Below, piece by piece: positions 13,323-39,506 of a stretch of 64,000 bases of DNA; position 1 is the first letter of the stretch, and each line of letters begins with the position of its first letter. This DNA is from Xiphias gladius (taxonomy: Eukaryota; Chordata; Actinopteri; Istiophoriformes; Xiphiidae). The translations under genes were made by a program, and so were the position numbers. Under the pieces are notes generated by a model. It searched no databases, was not told the DNA's origin, and worked only from the letters and a program-made list of their open reading frames with translations. The DNA is taken from the NCBI RefSeq assembly GCF_016859285.1, contig NC_053416.1, positions 6,770,501 through 6,834,500 of the forward strand. The letters are read 5' to 3'.

Positions 13323-14479
13323 GTGTTTGAAAGCGCCAGACTTTTCTTACCCTGAGTTGAGCCTGCCAGGCAAAATATACTGCCCGTGGAAACTTGCAAA
13401 TATTCACATTTGAAAGCCTGGAACATGTTCATCTGTGGCTTTTTTTTTTTTTTTTTTTTTACTTTTCAAAAGGCTTTATGATTAATCTGTGATCAAACTT
13501 GTTGCTTAATAATTTCGCCAGTCGGCTAATTGATTAATCAGCAGATCATTTCTGCTCTAGAATACTGGTTAATTTCTGGCTGGCAACAACAAATCTTTGC
13601 CCAGGGCCGCCATAGAAGGCTAATCCAGCCGTGTGTAGAATAAAGGTGGCTTGCCACCGAAAACAGATTCTCAGTGTGTTAATAAATTTGAAGTTTCGTG
13701 CATAACAAAGAATTAAACCGGTGTTGTTAAAATATCTAAATTACATATGGCAAGATGTAAATATTCAAAGATTTCTTCAATGTTTTCGGCTTTTGAAAAT
13801 GATTTAAGACTTTACTTTAAATCTTGAAAAATAAACTCAAGTTTAAATATGTCTTAAAACTATGTGAATACATTGTAGTATATATCTGGTACCAATCTAC
13901 TTTAAGTCCCCCTATTGCGTATTTGTAATATATAGTATATACACAATTAATAAATGGTTTATAAAAACAGACTATAGTGTAGTTGTGCGCAGATGTAAGG
14001 ACATTTTCGGAAGTGTTTATTCATGTACAGTATTTGTCATTATAGTGTGTTATAAACCATTTATTAAACGTTCACATACTGCTTACAGATGGTAAATATA
14101 AGGAATGGAAATGAAGTATTCCGATTTATTTTTAAGCCCTTAAATCTTTATCCTTATACTGTATTATATGTTATAATATGCTATATTATATTATGTTTGT
14201 TTATTTCATTAACGTATTCATTTGTATTTGTACTTATTTATTTATATATTTCTTGTATGTTTTATAAATTTATTGGTTAATTTAAAAAAAAACTTTTAAA
14301 AATAAACTTGTCTTCCCCTTTTAGTTTTCTAATCGAAAAAGGGGTTATTTAATCCTCAAAAGTTTTTAATAATATTCATAAAATAGATGGTGAGTGGGTC
14401 CACAGGCTTCGTTAGGTGGCGATATTCCTTTATTTTGGTGGGTTGGTTGACTGTCAACACCAGAAGAAGCCGCGGGAAG
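13323..14479. other. Intergenic region between divergent lrwd1 and alkbh4
   Basis: This interval of about 1.15 kb separates the lrwd1 5' exon from the alkbh4 start. It is AT-rich, with a T tract at 13440-13461. A fragment matching the ATTAATC dispersed-repeat family lies at about 13505-13560. I see no open reading frame or RNA gene that I can support. The head-to-head layout suggests shared or back-to-back promoters, but the gap is wide for a classical bidirectional promoter. Confidence 0.6.
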
Positions 14480-17124
14480 ATGGCTCCTGACAGGACGGAC
14501 GCTGCCACTTCGTGTGGGTGCAAAGGCATTCGGCGGTGTCTCATGTGTGAAAAGTTTAAGCGAAAAGGACAGTTGGAGCCGAGTGGACCTAAGGTAAATA
14601 CTTCTGATTTAAAACTGTATTTAAAATTGTTCCCTTTTTTTTTGTTTTTTTTTAGCAGGAAAAAAGACGCAGCTATCGCTAGCACCAGTCACAATACAGC
14701 TACGGGAGCCCTGACAGGACAATCCGTCTTCGCTCAAAACGTTATTACTGAATTTAAAAAAAAAAAAAAAGCTTTTCACTCCCATACTTCTACGCGCCCA
14801 CTCGAAAGCAGTGGTGGAGGAAGTATTCAGATCCTTTACGTAAAAGTACTAATTACACACTGTGAAATACTCCAGTACAAGTCCTGCATAGAAAGCATTA
14901 CTTCAGTAGAAGTTGGCAAGTATAATCATGATAATGTACATGACTATTATACTCTTATATTCTATATCATTAATTATTATTACTGATGCATTGATGTGTA
15001 AGCAGTATTTCACCGTTACAGCTGGTTGAGGTGGAGCGCATTTGTAACTATATTTGTACAGGACTGCAACTAAGGAGCTTGATTGATCTTGAAAATAATG
15101 AGAAATGAGCATCGCGGCTTCCCAGAGGCCAAAGCGACGCCTTCAAATGTCTTGTTTTGTCAACCAGTAGTTTTGTAATTTTAATTATTAAAAGTAATTA
15201 CAAGATGTGAAATGCAGGAAATCCCCCAAATACGAGATGATGGAACCATGAAATTGTGCAGCAATTTTGCATGAAAAATTACTTAAATGATTGATTCACT
15301 GTCGATTGACAGATCGGTGGATCAAATAATGGTTTCAGCTCTACTTGTACGTCCCGTTGAGTGGTTAAATTTATAACAAAGGATCATATTTTAGAAGCTC
15401 TTCGTGTGTTCTGTATGTAAAAATCCTAAAACGTAAAGTAACTTATAACTATGGAAGGCATATGAATGTAGTGGAGTAAAAAAGTGACATCAAAAGAAAA
15501 TACTTAAGTGCAACTACCTAAAATTTGTACTTAACTACAATACTTAAATAAATGTACTTAGTTGCATGACACCGCTGTCAGAAAGGATCTTTTTTGTTTA
15601 TGTCAGTACATTTTAGACTTACGCTGCTTCACTGCTTGACTGTTTGACATTGCACCTCCTAGACAGGAAATGACTAAAGTCATTCGCCTGCCAGTTTTCT
15701 GAGACTGATATTAATTCCATACTGTAAAACTGTGGTTCATTATCAGAAATAACAATACAAGGAATGTTATGTCTTGGTAATGTAGAGTAGACCAAACATA
15801 ATTATCATTTTTTTGTTTTGTGTTTTCTTTTAATGTGAAGGTTGTGCATCGTTTCCTCTACAATCCTGAGACGAGGCTGGCCCTTTGCAAAGATGCCAAG
15901 GCTGCAGCCTTTCCCTTTCCTGGTGTCTTCCTGTGGGAGAACTTCATATCAGAAGAGGAGGAGAAGGCTCTGATAAGCACGATGGACCAGGATGTGTGGA
16001 ATCAGTCCCAGTCCGGTCGAAGGAAACAGGTTATATGGAGTACATGGTCCAACATTTGCTTGTCTAACTCTGCAGATTATAACACATAAAACCAAATTAA
16101 TAGGGCGCATTCAATATTTGTGTAGCATCAATACATTTGATGATAACATTCTTTAAATGTATATTAGATATATGTAAATTCTCTTTAACTTCTTGGCAGT
16201 TTGCTGCAAGTTATATCCCCATTGTTTACGGTCTTTATAATTTAGGGTCGTTTGATTCAGATAATGACACTCCCTGCACACACACGCTGGTGCCTGCAGA
16301 TATTCTGGCTGATTAGACAAATACTTACGAGAATCATGAAGGTGTAACTTGTCCCGACCATATAGATGCAGTTACACTAATAAGGGAATCACAGGTGTCT
16401 TATCAATCATGTAGTGAACACGCCGACACAGTCCAATCAAACTATAATACAGTTAGTGTAAATCCACAATTGTTCTTGAATTTCCCATGAAAATTATTAT
16501 AATTGTTGTTGTTGTTGTTGTTGTAGTAGTAGTAATAGTAGTAGTAGTAGTAGTAGTATTATCTGATGAAATAAACAAATGTCTCCTCTCCTGTTGTTGC
16601 AGGACTTTGGTCCAAAAGTGAACTTTAAGAAAAGGAAAGTGCGTGTGGGCGGCTTCAGTGGTCTCCCTGCTTTAAGCCAAAAACTAGTGCTCAGGTTGCA
16701 GCAAGAGCCAAGTCTAGCAGGATTCCAACCAGTGGAGCAGTGCAATCTGGATTACCATCCTCAGCGGGGCTCCGCCATCGATCCACACCTAGATGACTCC
16801 TGGCTGTGGGGCGAGCGCCTGGTCACCATCAATATGTTATCAAACACTACACTCACCATGTCGCTTGAACAGGGTCTGCCTGAGCTGGGACTAGGAGAGG
16901 AAGTACATGTAGCTGTGCACCTTCCTCGCAGATCTTTAGTAGTGTTATACGGTGAGGCACGGCATCGATGGAAGCATGCCATTCATAGGGAGGATGTTCG
17001 CGAGCGCAGAGTTTGCAGCACTTACAGAGAGCTTTCTGCAGAGTTCTTACCTGGAGGGCAGCAGGCAGAGCTGGGAGCTCAGCTGTTGAACATCGCTTTG
17101 AGCTTTCAAGGAACTCCAATATAA
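14480..17124 (+). CDS. alkbh4: ALKBH4: Fe(II)/2-oxoglutarate-dependent dioxygenase, 3 exons
   Basis: ALKBH4 is an AlkB-family demethylase; in mammals it is reported to demethylate actin Lys84 and to act on DNA N6-methyladenine. Exons are 14480-14593, 15841-16029 and 16603-17124, all joining in phase 0, for 274 residues. The N-terminus carries the ALKBH4-typical Cys cluster CGCKGIRRCLMCEKFKRKG. The catalytic core is intact: an HxD motif in IDPHLDDSWLWGERLV (H163, D165), the distal iron ligand H226 in RWKHAIH, and R236, which aligns with human R264 that contacts 2-oxoglutarate. It ends in ALSFQGTPI, close to the human C-terminus. It is shorter than human (302) because an insert between core strands is missing. 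The start ATG has a good context (GAAGATGG). The exon 2 donor GTTATA is weak, but the junction reads through correctly into DFGPKVNFKK. Divergent from lrwd1. Confidence 0.97.
14811..15575. mobile_element. Non-autonomous teleost TIR element inside alkbh4 intron 1
   Basis: The left end reads CAGTGGTGGAGGAAGTATTC. The right end, reverse-complemented, begins CAGCGGTGTCATGCAACTAA, so the termini are inverted and share CAG(T/C)GGTG. The flanks contain the well-known teleost phrasing 'AAAAGTACTAATTACACACT' and 'GTACTTAACTACAATACTTA'. About 765 bp long, with no transposase, so it is a MITE-like copy. The class (hAT-like is my guess) is not certain. An ATTAATC-type fragment (about 15285-15345) appears inside it. 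Confidence 0.75.
16502..16558. repeat. Compound trinucleotide microsatellite (TGT)n-(AGT)n
   Basis: A run of TTG units changes to TAG/AGT units and ends about 45 bp before the alkbh4 exon 3 acceptor (16601-16602). It lies entirely in intron 2. Confidence 0.9.
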
Positions 17125-19450
17125 GGTGTTCTGATGATGCAGAGGAAGGCTGTACTATCAGAGGTGGGAGTCTAGACTGCTGGGACCGGTCGTGAACTGT
17201 GTCTCATTTCAGGTTTGCCTCCTTGAGCAGAATGAAGACGTGTGCTTCAGAGGGCTGAGGGCTTGTAGGCCGAACCCGTGCCTCTTCTCCAAGTGTGAAG
17301 GATTCACAATAGTGTCGTCACCACTTCCCGCCCACTCAAGAAAAAACATTTCCATAGTTGGCATAACTAATTAAGAAACAGAGGTGACAAATGAAAGGAA
17401 AATTAATCATAAAGTGTCTGTGTGAGATGATGTTCCACCGTGAGAACAGCGTCAGTGGTCGTTCATTTAGATTCTCCAAGCCTTTGTAACTCTGTTAAAA
17501 GGAAAAACAGCATATTTTCTCATTGGGTCTTTTGACGACGGTGGTGGAGAACGCTGTCTTAACAGGTTGAGGTCTGGTGAGTGTGAAAGACCAAGGAATA
17601 TGAATCACATCATTTTCATACTCCCCAAACTATTCAGTGAACCTTTGTGCCCCATATGGAAGCACCTGCGTAGATGTTATAATTATAATCTTATAAACAT
17701 TATACACATGGTAATTTACATTGTTGACTCCTGTGGTGTCGATTCTCATATCAGCACTAGATAGTGCTAGAGTTACAGATTTTCAAATCCTAATCACAGA
17801 AGCTTTAGTGAATTGTTTTATCAAGTTATGAAAGACTCTCAACGTCCCCTGTAAACGGCCAATGTGATGGCAAAAGCAAAAAAAACAAACAAGTAAATTG
17901 TTAAATTAAACCGCAAATTTCCATCTAAAAACTGTAGGTATTTTTTTCAGCGTTTCTGACCTGCTGTCCTTCATAAATGTAGCTGTTAATATTGTTGTTA
18001 ATAATCTGAATAAGCAGTTGACACCACAGACAGAAAAATATCAAAAACTATTACCGGTTACATTGAAATATTTTACCAGAATATACTGGTTACCAGTCTT
18101 TTAAACAAATCCATGGAAATGGAATTGAAACAAAAACTTTCAAAGCTTCAAAAATGAAAAAGAAAAAGTTCTGTCACCGGAAAGCTACTCTGTACTGCAT
18201 TTGTCCTTGTTTGTCTTAAATTATGCTTAAATGGTTTCACTTGAATGTTAGTGGTTGCAAGCCATGGATCTGAAGCTCTGTTTGTACAGATCCTCACTTT
18301 TTTTTCAGACACAGGACGAGAAACACATGCAGAAGGAGCCCCGAAGGCTCGAGACCAGCTGTCTTTACAGACAGTATTTTCCTGCAGTCCTCAATCTTTT
18401 CCATCTTTGTCTTTTTAATAAAAAGAAAAAATATATTTTCACCCTTACTCACTTTGCTTCACTTTGTTATTTATGTAAAATGTGCGTTTACATTTACTGC
18501 AGTTGTGACTGGAAAGGGGGTGTCACAGATTTCATCCCAACATACACCAGCGTGTCCATGCTTGGCTCTGCGTCGTTCAGCTGTGATGTGAAGAAAATGG
18601 CCACCCAGAAGCACAGCCGGCTCCAGCAGACGCTGCAGTGCCGGGATTCATCATAGTAATTAAGTGGTTGTTGGTGTGAACGTCATCTCTCTGCTGCAGC
18701 TCACATGTTGTCAGACAAACCTTTAAAGGACCATAGTAGGGCTTTTTTTGGTTTAGGTCCTTTTACTACTACTAATGAATCATTTACAACTGAGTGATTT
18801 TCAGTCTATGTCGTGGTGTTTTAGGACTCTGAATGTGTCTCCCAGGATGCAATTGCTTTCCACTGATACAGCCACACACTTGTCAGACAACCAATATTCA
18901 CACATCAGTTCATCTAGTCTGCAAAATAAACTATTTGAACAAAAATGAACTAACTGTCTTGTATTTCCCCTCAGAATTCTGTTCCTTCATATAGAAAGTA
19001 TTATCGAACAGTTAATGAATATTTAATTAAAAACTATAGTAATTTTTTTTTTTTTTAAATGTAGCAATCGAGACCTTTTTGACCTCTGGTCAAAATCTTC
19101 AGAGAGCAGTGAGGTGTTCACTGGGGGACTCGTTGTTAAAATGAGACTCACCTCGACTAGCTACAACATCAAAATGCTGCGGACACCTGAACGCACCAGT
19201 AACAATCCAGTGTAATATATATAAACAACACCAATCACAAAGAGGCCCTTCTCCATGAGTATACTTCTGATAGTATAGAGCTGATGATACTTATTTACTT
19301 TATAATAGCGGGCATTTTCAGTCATTTGTAGTATTGCTACTTTTGGTTTGCTAAAAGATCGAAATATTTGCACCCCCCAGACCCATTCGCCGCTTATTTT
19401 CCCTTTTCCATCGAAGCTCTGCATGTTTACTGGCCCTACCTTTATTCTGA
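17125..19450. other. alkbh4 3' UTR and alkbh4-cbl intergenic region
   Basis: Downstream of the alkbh4 stop, a plus-strand AATAAA at 18417-18422 is a plausible polyadenylation signal, followed by an A-rich stretch. A second AATAAA lies near 18923. Beyond that the sequence is AT-rich, with a T tract at about 19047-19058. No coding sequence is supported. This gap is also the junction between two blocks of conserved gene order. Confidence 0.55.
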
Positions 19451-19479
19451 AGGTTTTTGCTGCCGGACATCCTTATTTA

Positions 19480-19932
19480 CTCTGGCTGTTGGCTCGTCGC
19501 TGGCTGGTGCTGCCGCACAACCTGTTTGTTGAGCGCCCTGTGTGGCTTATTAACACCCCGAGTTTATTATAAGCTGGCCCGAATCCTAATGGGGCTTTAA
19601 GTCGCCGTCGCCAGGAAGAGAGAGAGAGATCTAGCTGTCTGTCTGACAGCAGACTCGACAGCATAACGACTATGTCCTGAGCTTGAATTTGGCGACGGAA
19701 TTAGACTGAGAGAGGCTTTTCAAATGTAGCTTGTTAGCTAGCTGCGTCGCGTACAGTGTACACACAGCCTTTTTGTTCTTCCCTTGGGCTGCCTCTGCAC
19801 GACACATTATCACCAATGTTAAGCACAGGTAGGTCGCAAAAACAGCGGCTGTTTCGTTGAAAGACGTGTCAAGAATAACTCCTGGTTGTCAACCTCAGCC
19901 CCGGGGCTAACCCTCGGTCGCCGACCGCTTTA
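19480..19932 (+). promoter_or_regulatory. cbl: CpG-rich promoter/5' leader of cbl
   Basis: CpG dinucleotides become frequent just before the cbl start, for example GTCGCCGTCGCC near 19600, GCTGCGTCGCGTACAG near 19742 and GGTCGCCGACCGC near 19915. The surrounding sequence is CpG-poor. This is a typical CpG-island promoter. The transcription start cannot be fixed from sequence alone. A short upstream ATG at about 19816 is followed by a GTAGGT donor-like site, so an alternative first exon is possible but unsupported. Confidence 0.55.
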
Positions 19933-35269
<15,337 letters not shown>

Positions 35270-38200
35270 TCACTCCAGTGACACTCATCCTCTCTGTCTC
35301 GTCTCTGTCTCCACTCTGTGCCATTATCATGGATAGCATTTACCAAGCACTTTTCCTGCAGGGCCATGAGTACTTGCCGAAAGGCTTTACTCTGAGCAGT
35401 AACGCTGCGTTCAAGTCATATCGGAAGAAGAACAGCTACATCATCTGCAAGTTGTAATCATTGAAATACCCATAAAAAGTCATTTGTTACAAACATTGAA
35501 CAAACTGCAGCAGGTGTTGCTTTTCTAAGAGGAGTTTCAGGGTGAAAATGTATTATTTTGATTATCGTGGGCTACTGTTAAACCATTGCCAAGTATTTGA
35601 CATTGAAGCCTCAGAATCCCTTGGGGCTTTTTGGCCCAGCTAGAGGAAGCCCGGGGATGGCCGTATCCATCTGTCGGCTGGTGCAAAACCTTTAGTCCAC
35701 TTTGGTCGAAGGAGCAGCTCCGTCTTCGAGACAGACATTAGATCTGATATGACCTGAACGCAGCATACGTGGAGAGTCAAAGCCCTTGAACGTGTGCTCT
35801 ATGTAGCGAAGCTTTGACCTTACTGTGCTATGCTGAGGTCGACTCGTGCTGTGGCAGTGTTTCCCCCCCCTCAGTCTGAGTACCTTCTCTCATTAAGCTA
35901 CCTGTTGAAGCTACACGGACTTTAATCAGTCGAGGAAACCTGTGGGTCGCTGTTTTTGACTGTGTCCAGAGGGTGTCCCAGCGCCGGCAGCCGTTCAGTT
36001 TGGTGCTTTACAGGCTTCTCGGCAAATCGTGGCGTACGAATACGTAGCGACACCAGTTCGGTCGGAAAATTAGCAATTAACTCCGCGGTGTGTGTGCTCA
36101 CGCTGATGAATGTGAATGTTTAGTTGCAGTGAAGTAATCCAGGGCTTCATGTCGTACGTGTCACTGTGGCTTGCTCTGTTTCGATGGTCAATTGACAAGT
36201 TTAACATGACTCCGTGTCTCCTCTCGGCTCCCCGATCAATGATGGTTCTATAATGAAGTAACAAGATTAATGTTTAAGTATTCTCATAATGTGTCGTGCT
36301 GTGTGTGGTACTAACAATGGCTGAATTTTTAGAAGTCAGTTTTTGTTTAGTTTTTTTCCATTTAACTCCCTGGTTTCCTTCCACCTTTCGAGGTCGTCTG
36401 ACACTGAAAAGCTGATTTTATTTAGTCAAAAGCTTATGTATACTCATATAGTTTCTTACTAAAAAGTGAAAAGACTTTTAACATTGAGCTGTTACATTTC
36501 CTCTCACACGTTTATGTACGCATGTTTAGATCAGTACCACACCTATACCCAGAACAGCTTCGCTGGGTGTACTGAAAAATCATACTGAAGGGATTTACAC
36601 TGAGCTCTGAAGCTAAAAAAAAAACAAAAAACCTGAAGTCGGTGTGTTTTCATGTGGACACAGGTGCTCTGTAATAAGCCAGGGTTATATGTACTGATGA
36701 ATGAACAGATGCTGAAAGGACGCGCAGGGATGATATTATAATGTTGGCAGTGTCGTGGACTCAAGACATATTCTTACAGAAACGTTCCAGTGATTGACTT
36801 TTTTTGCTACCTTACTTGCATTACATTGACACACAACCCACTATAATTAATGTTTTGTTTTTTTTTTTTTTTTAAATATCAGTTTTGCAATTTTTTCCCA
36901 AAGGTCATTCACTTCCTCCAGTCTCAAACTCCGGAGATTTGGTTACGATAGGACACCCATCATACATATCCCAGTCCCGGATGGACCAGTCACGGCCGTC
37001 AGACGTTTCAGCCACTGAGCAGTTCATCAGTGTCGCAACCTTCTAAAGCAATTGATGAGATATTAGAGCCGACATGATTAATCGATGAGTCGATCGAAAG
37101 CAAATTAATCTGCAACTATTTTGATAATTGAGTAATTATTTAAGACAGTTTCTTTCAAGCAAAAATATCCCACATTCCATAGTTACAGCTTTTCAACTGT
37201 GTGGATCTTCTGTTTTATTCGTCTTGGGTTATAGTGAATCATCAATTTGGGCTTTAGGAAATTGTAACAGGCATTTTTGACAATTTTCTGACATTTTATA
37301 GACCAAATGATTAATCGAGGAAACTATCAGCAGATTAATTGATAATGCAAATATTCCTAAACTGTAGCCCCACAAGTAATACAAATGAGAATGTTTTTAT
37401 CATTAGTATTGCTGCAGTAGGGCTTCTGAGAAGGAGCACACTGTTAGTGAGTTACCGAGCACCATTTGAGTGGTGATTGAAAAAGAAAACTTGTGACATC
37501 TTTGCTTGCACATGGTTTGCACTGATTTTAAAAGAGGAGACTATCACTATGTGTTGGATCAAATTGCGTTCTTGTTTCTCAACATCCACGTGACAGCCAC
37601 AACATGGCTGTACACGTAGACGCCTTGTTTTTTTTTTTTTCGTCCACTGTAAAAATTGCTAGGGAGATTGCCGACCATCCAGTGAGATCTTTTCATCAAA
37701 AGTCTCGTCTGTAAATAATTGAACGATTCTGCTGAGTGACTGAAATGTCAGTGTTGGACCAGGGCTAGTGCGAGTCTCAAGTCCTCAATTCAAAATCATC
37801 ATCTGGACTTCAGTCACATCCATTCTCCCAACAAAATCTGAGCAGCTGTCACTCCCAGGCACCACACCCTTTGCCTTTTTATGTCACCCTATCAGTGGAG
37901 TTTTTTATATATGTTTTGTATTGTATATTAACCCAACCACAGGATCACAGGCACATTGAGAGCAAAGATGAAAAGATGACTTGAGTCCTCAAAGCAGGGA
38001 GTCTGCTCTGAGGTCAGGGCTACAACAGTGAAGAATGCAAATATATAGTAAGAGAAGCTCCATTTCACTGTAATTGATGGCTGTTCCATATTAATGTGCA
38101 CATTCAGGAACGCCGCCAGAAGCCAGACAGGGCTGAGCGTCTCGTCTCCACTTTCACATACACACAAACAGGAAATCATGTCTGAAGTTTCCCAATTCCT

Positions 38201-39469
38201 CCTTTTTCTTTTCAAAAATAGAGGAACTTTGGTCACACGATTTCTGCAGCAACGTACACAGTAAATGTGCCTTCTGTCAGTCACACGTCAGCAGAGAAAC
38301 CAAAACACATACTCCACATTTACTGCTTAAATGAAGTGGAAAGCTTTTTTTTTTTTTTTTTTGAGCCATTTCCTGACTGTTTTGTCATATTCAATACCAC
38401 TTTATCAAGACCTTCGAGTTGGTTCTTCACATGGGGTCAGTCGACACGCAGCCAGCATCACGGGAGATTTCAAAAAACTGATAATTAGAGCCCAATCAGT
38501 ACGTTTTTTTTTTTTTTTTAGGTCAAAGATAGATTTCTGAGAGTTAAATAAATTCAGTCGTTATGGACATTTCCCATAAATTTGGTTGATAAAAGTTTGT
38601 GACCTAGATATGTACGAAGTTGGACATTTTACACTTGAAGAATCCACTTTTTAGTGCTCCCTGGTGGACGAACTATGTAATGGCGACAGAGTTTCTAAAT
38701 ATCCTAAATCGGATCAGTGTTAGGGTAGTACACTGCATTCATCAAAGGAGAAAAAATTCTAATTTATCTTGCAAGTATAGTTGCAAGTACTTAGTTTTAT
38801 GAGGTACTATTTACTAATTCTAATATATACTCTTTCATAATAAATCATTTCAAGTCTTTGTAACTTTAGTGAATGCAAGTTGCTACTGTAATTAGATATT
38901 TCTGTACTGCAGTTTCATGTTATTACTGTCAGACTTATATGCTGAATCTGGTATATTTGTCAATCTGTTATAATACTTTTTTCCCGGTCTCAGTCTGTAG
39001 AATCCATTCGGAGTTGCCTCCACGCTCTTGAAAAAAAAGCAAACAAAAGTATGCCGAATGTCATTAAAGCACTACGGATACATTGATGTAAAACAAAGAC
39101 GAATTGCAGTAGAAGGAGCAAAACTTCGGACCCCACTGGAATTGTGAAGTGTAGATTGATCAGATCCCCGCAGACAAGGCCGAGGTTGTTGAATCTGGCA
39201 TCTCAGTTTTCTGTCTTGCTGCGATCGCATGGAAATCTTGCAGCTTTAAATTTAATTGCCCCCAAACCAGAAGCATTTCAAAGCAGCAGGCTGCCCGTTA
39301 TGTTTCCCCTCGGCTCGTTTTGATGCAGACAGGATGTCGTCAGCCCTTTGGCTGTGCGTCCACTTGATCTCAGCGTCCGAACACTAACGGGGGACTGACT
39401 CTTGACCATGAAAGTGCCACTGTGTGAGGATACACTTGAGGCTGACATCACTCCCAGAGGCTCAGCTGG

Positions 39470-39470
<1 letters not shown>
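35270..39470 (+). other. cbl: Probable long 3' UTR of cbl and downstream flank
   Basis: No coding potential is supported after the cbl stop TAG at 35267-35269. Plus-strand AATAAA hexamers occur at about 38545 and 38839, so the 3' UTR could be 3 kb or more. Mammalian CBL also has a very long 3' UTR. The region includes a dispersed repeat (37060-37380) and T tracts at about 36860-36873, 37627-37640 and 38346-38362. Confidence 0.5.
37060..37380. repeat. ATTAATCGATTA-family dispersed repeat downstream of cbl
   Basis: Begins near GACATGATTAATCGATGAGT, ends near GATTAATTGATAATGCAAAT, and includes the family phrase AATCTGCAACTATTTTGATA. It is in the opposite orientation to the copy in cbl intron 2. 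If the 3' UTR is long, it would be transcribed. Confidence 0.65.

Positions 39471-39504
<34 letters not shown>
39471..39504. repeat. (CA)n microsatellite between cbl and mcam
   Basis: A perfect CA run of about 34 bp in the convergent intergenic space. Confidence 0.95.

Positions 39505-39506
<2 letters not shown>

Noticed and set aside
14387-14986. 199-codon plus-strand open frame starting upstream of alkbh4
   Set aside because: It contains the true exon 1 but then reads through the GTAAAT donor into the intron and a repeat. The 31 extra N-terminal codons are not similar to ALKBH4, and the ATG at 14480 matches the family start and has a better context.
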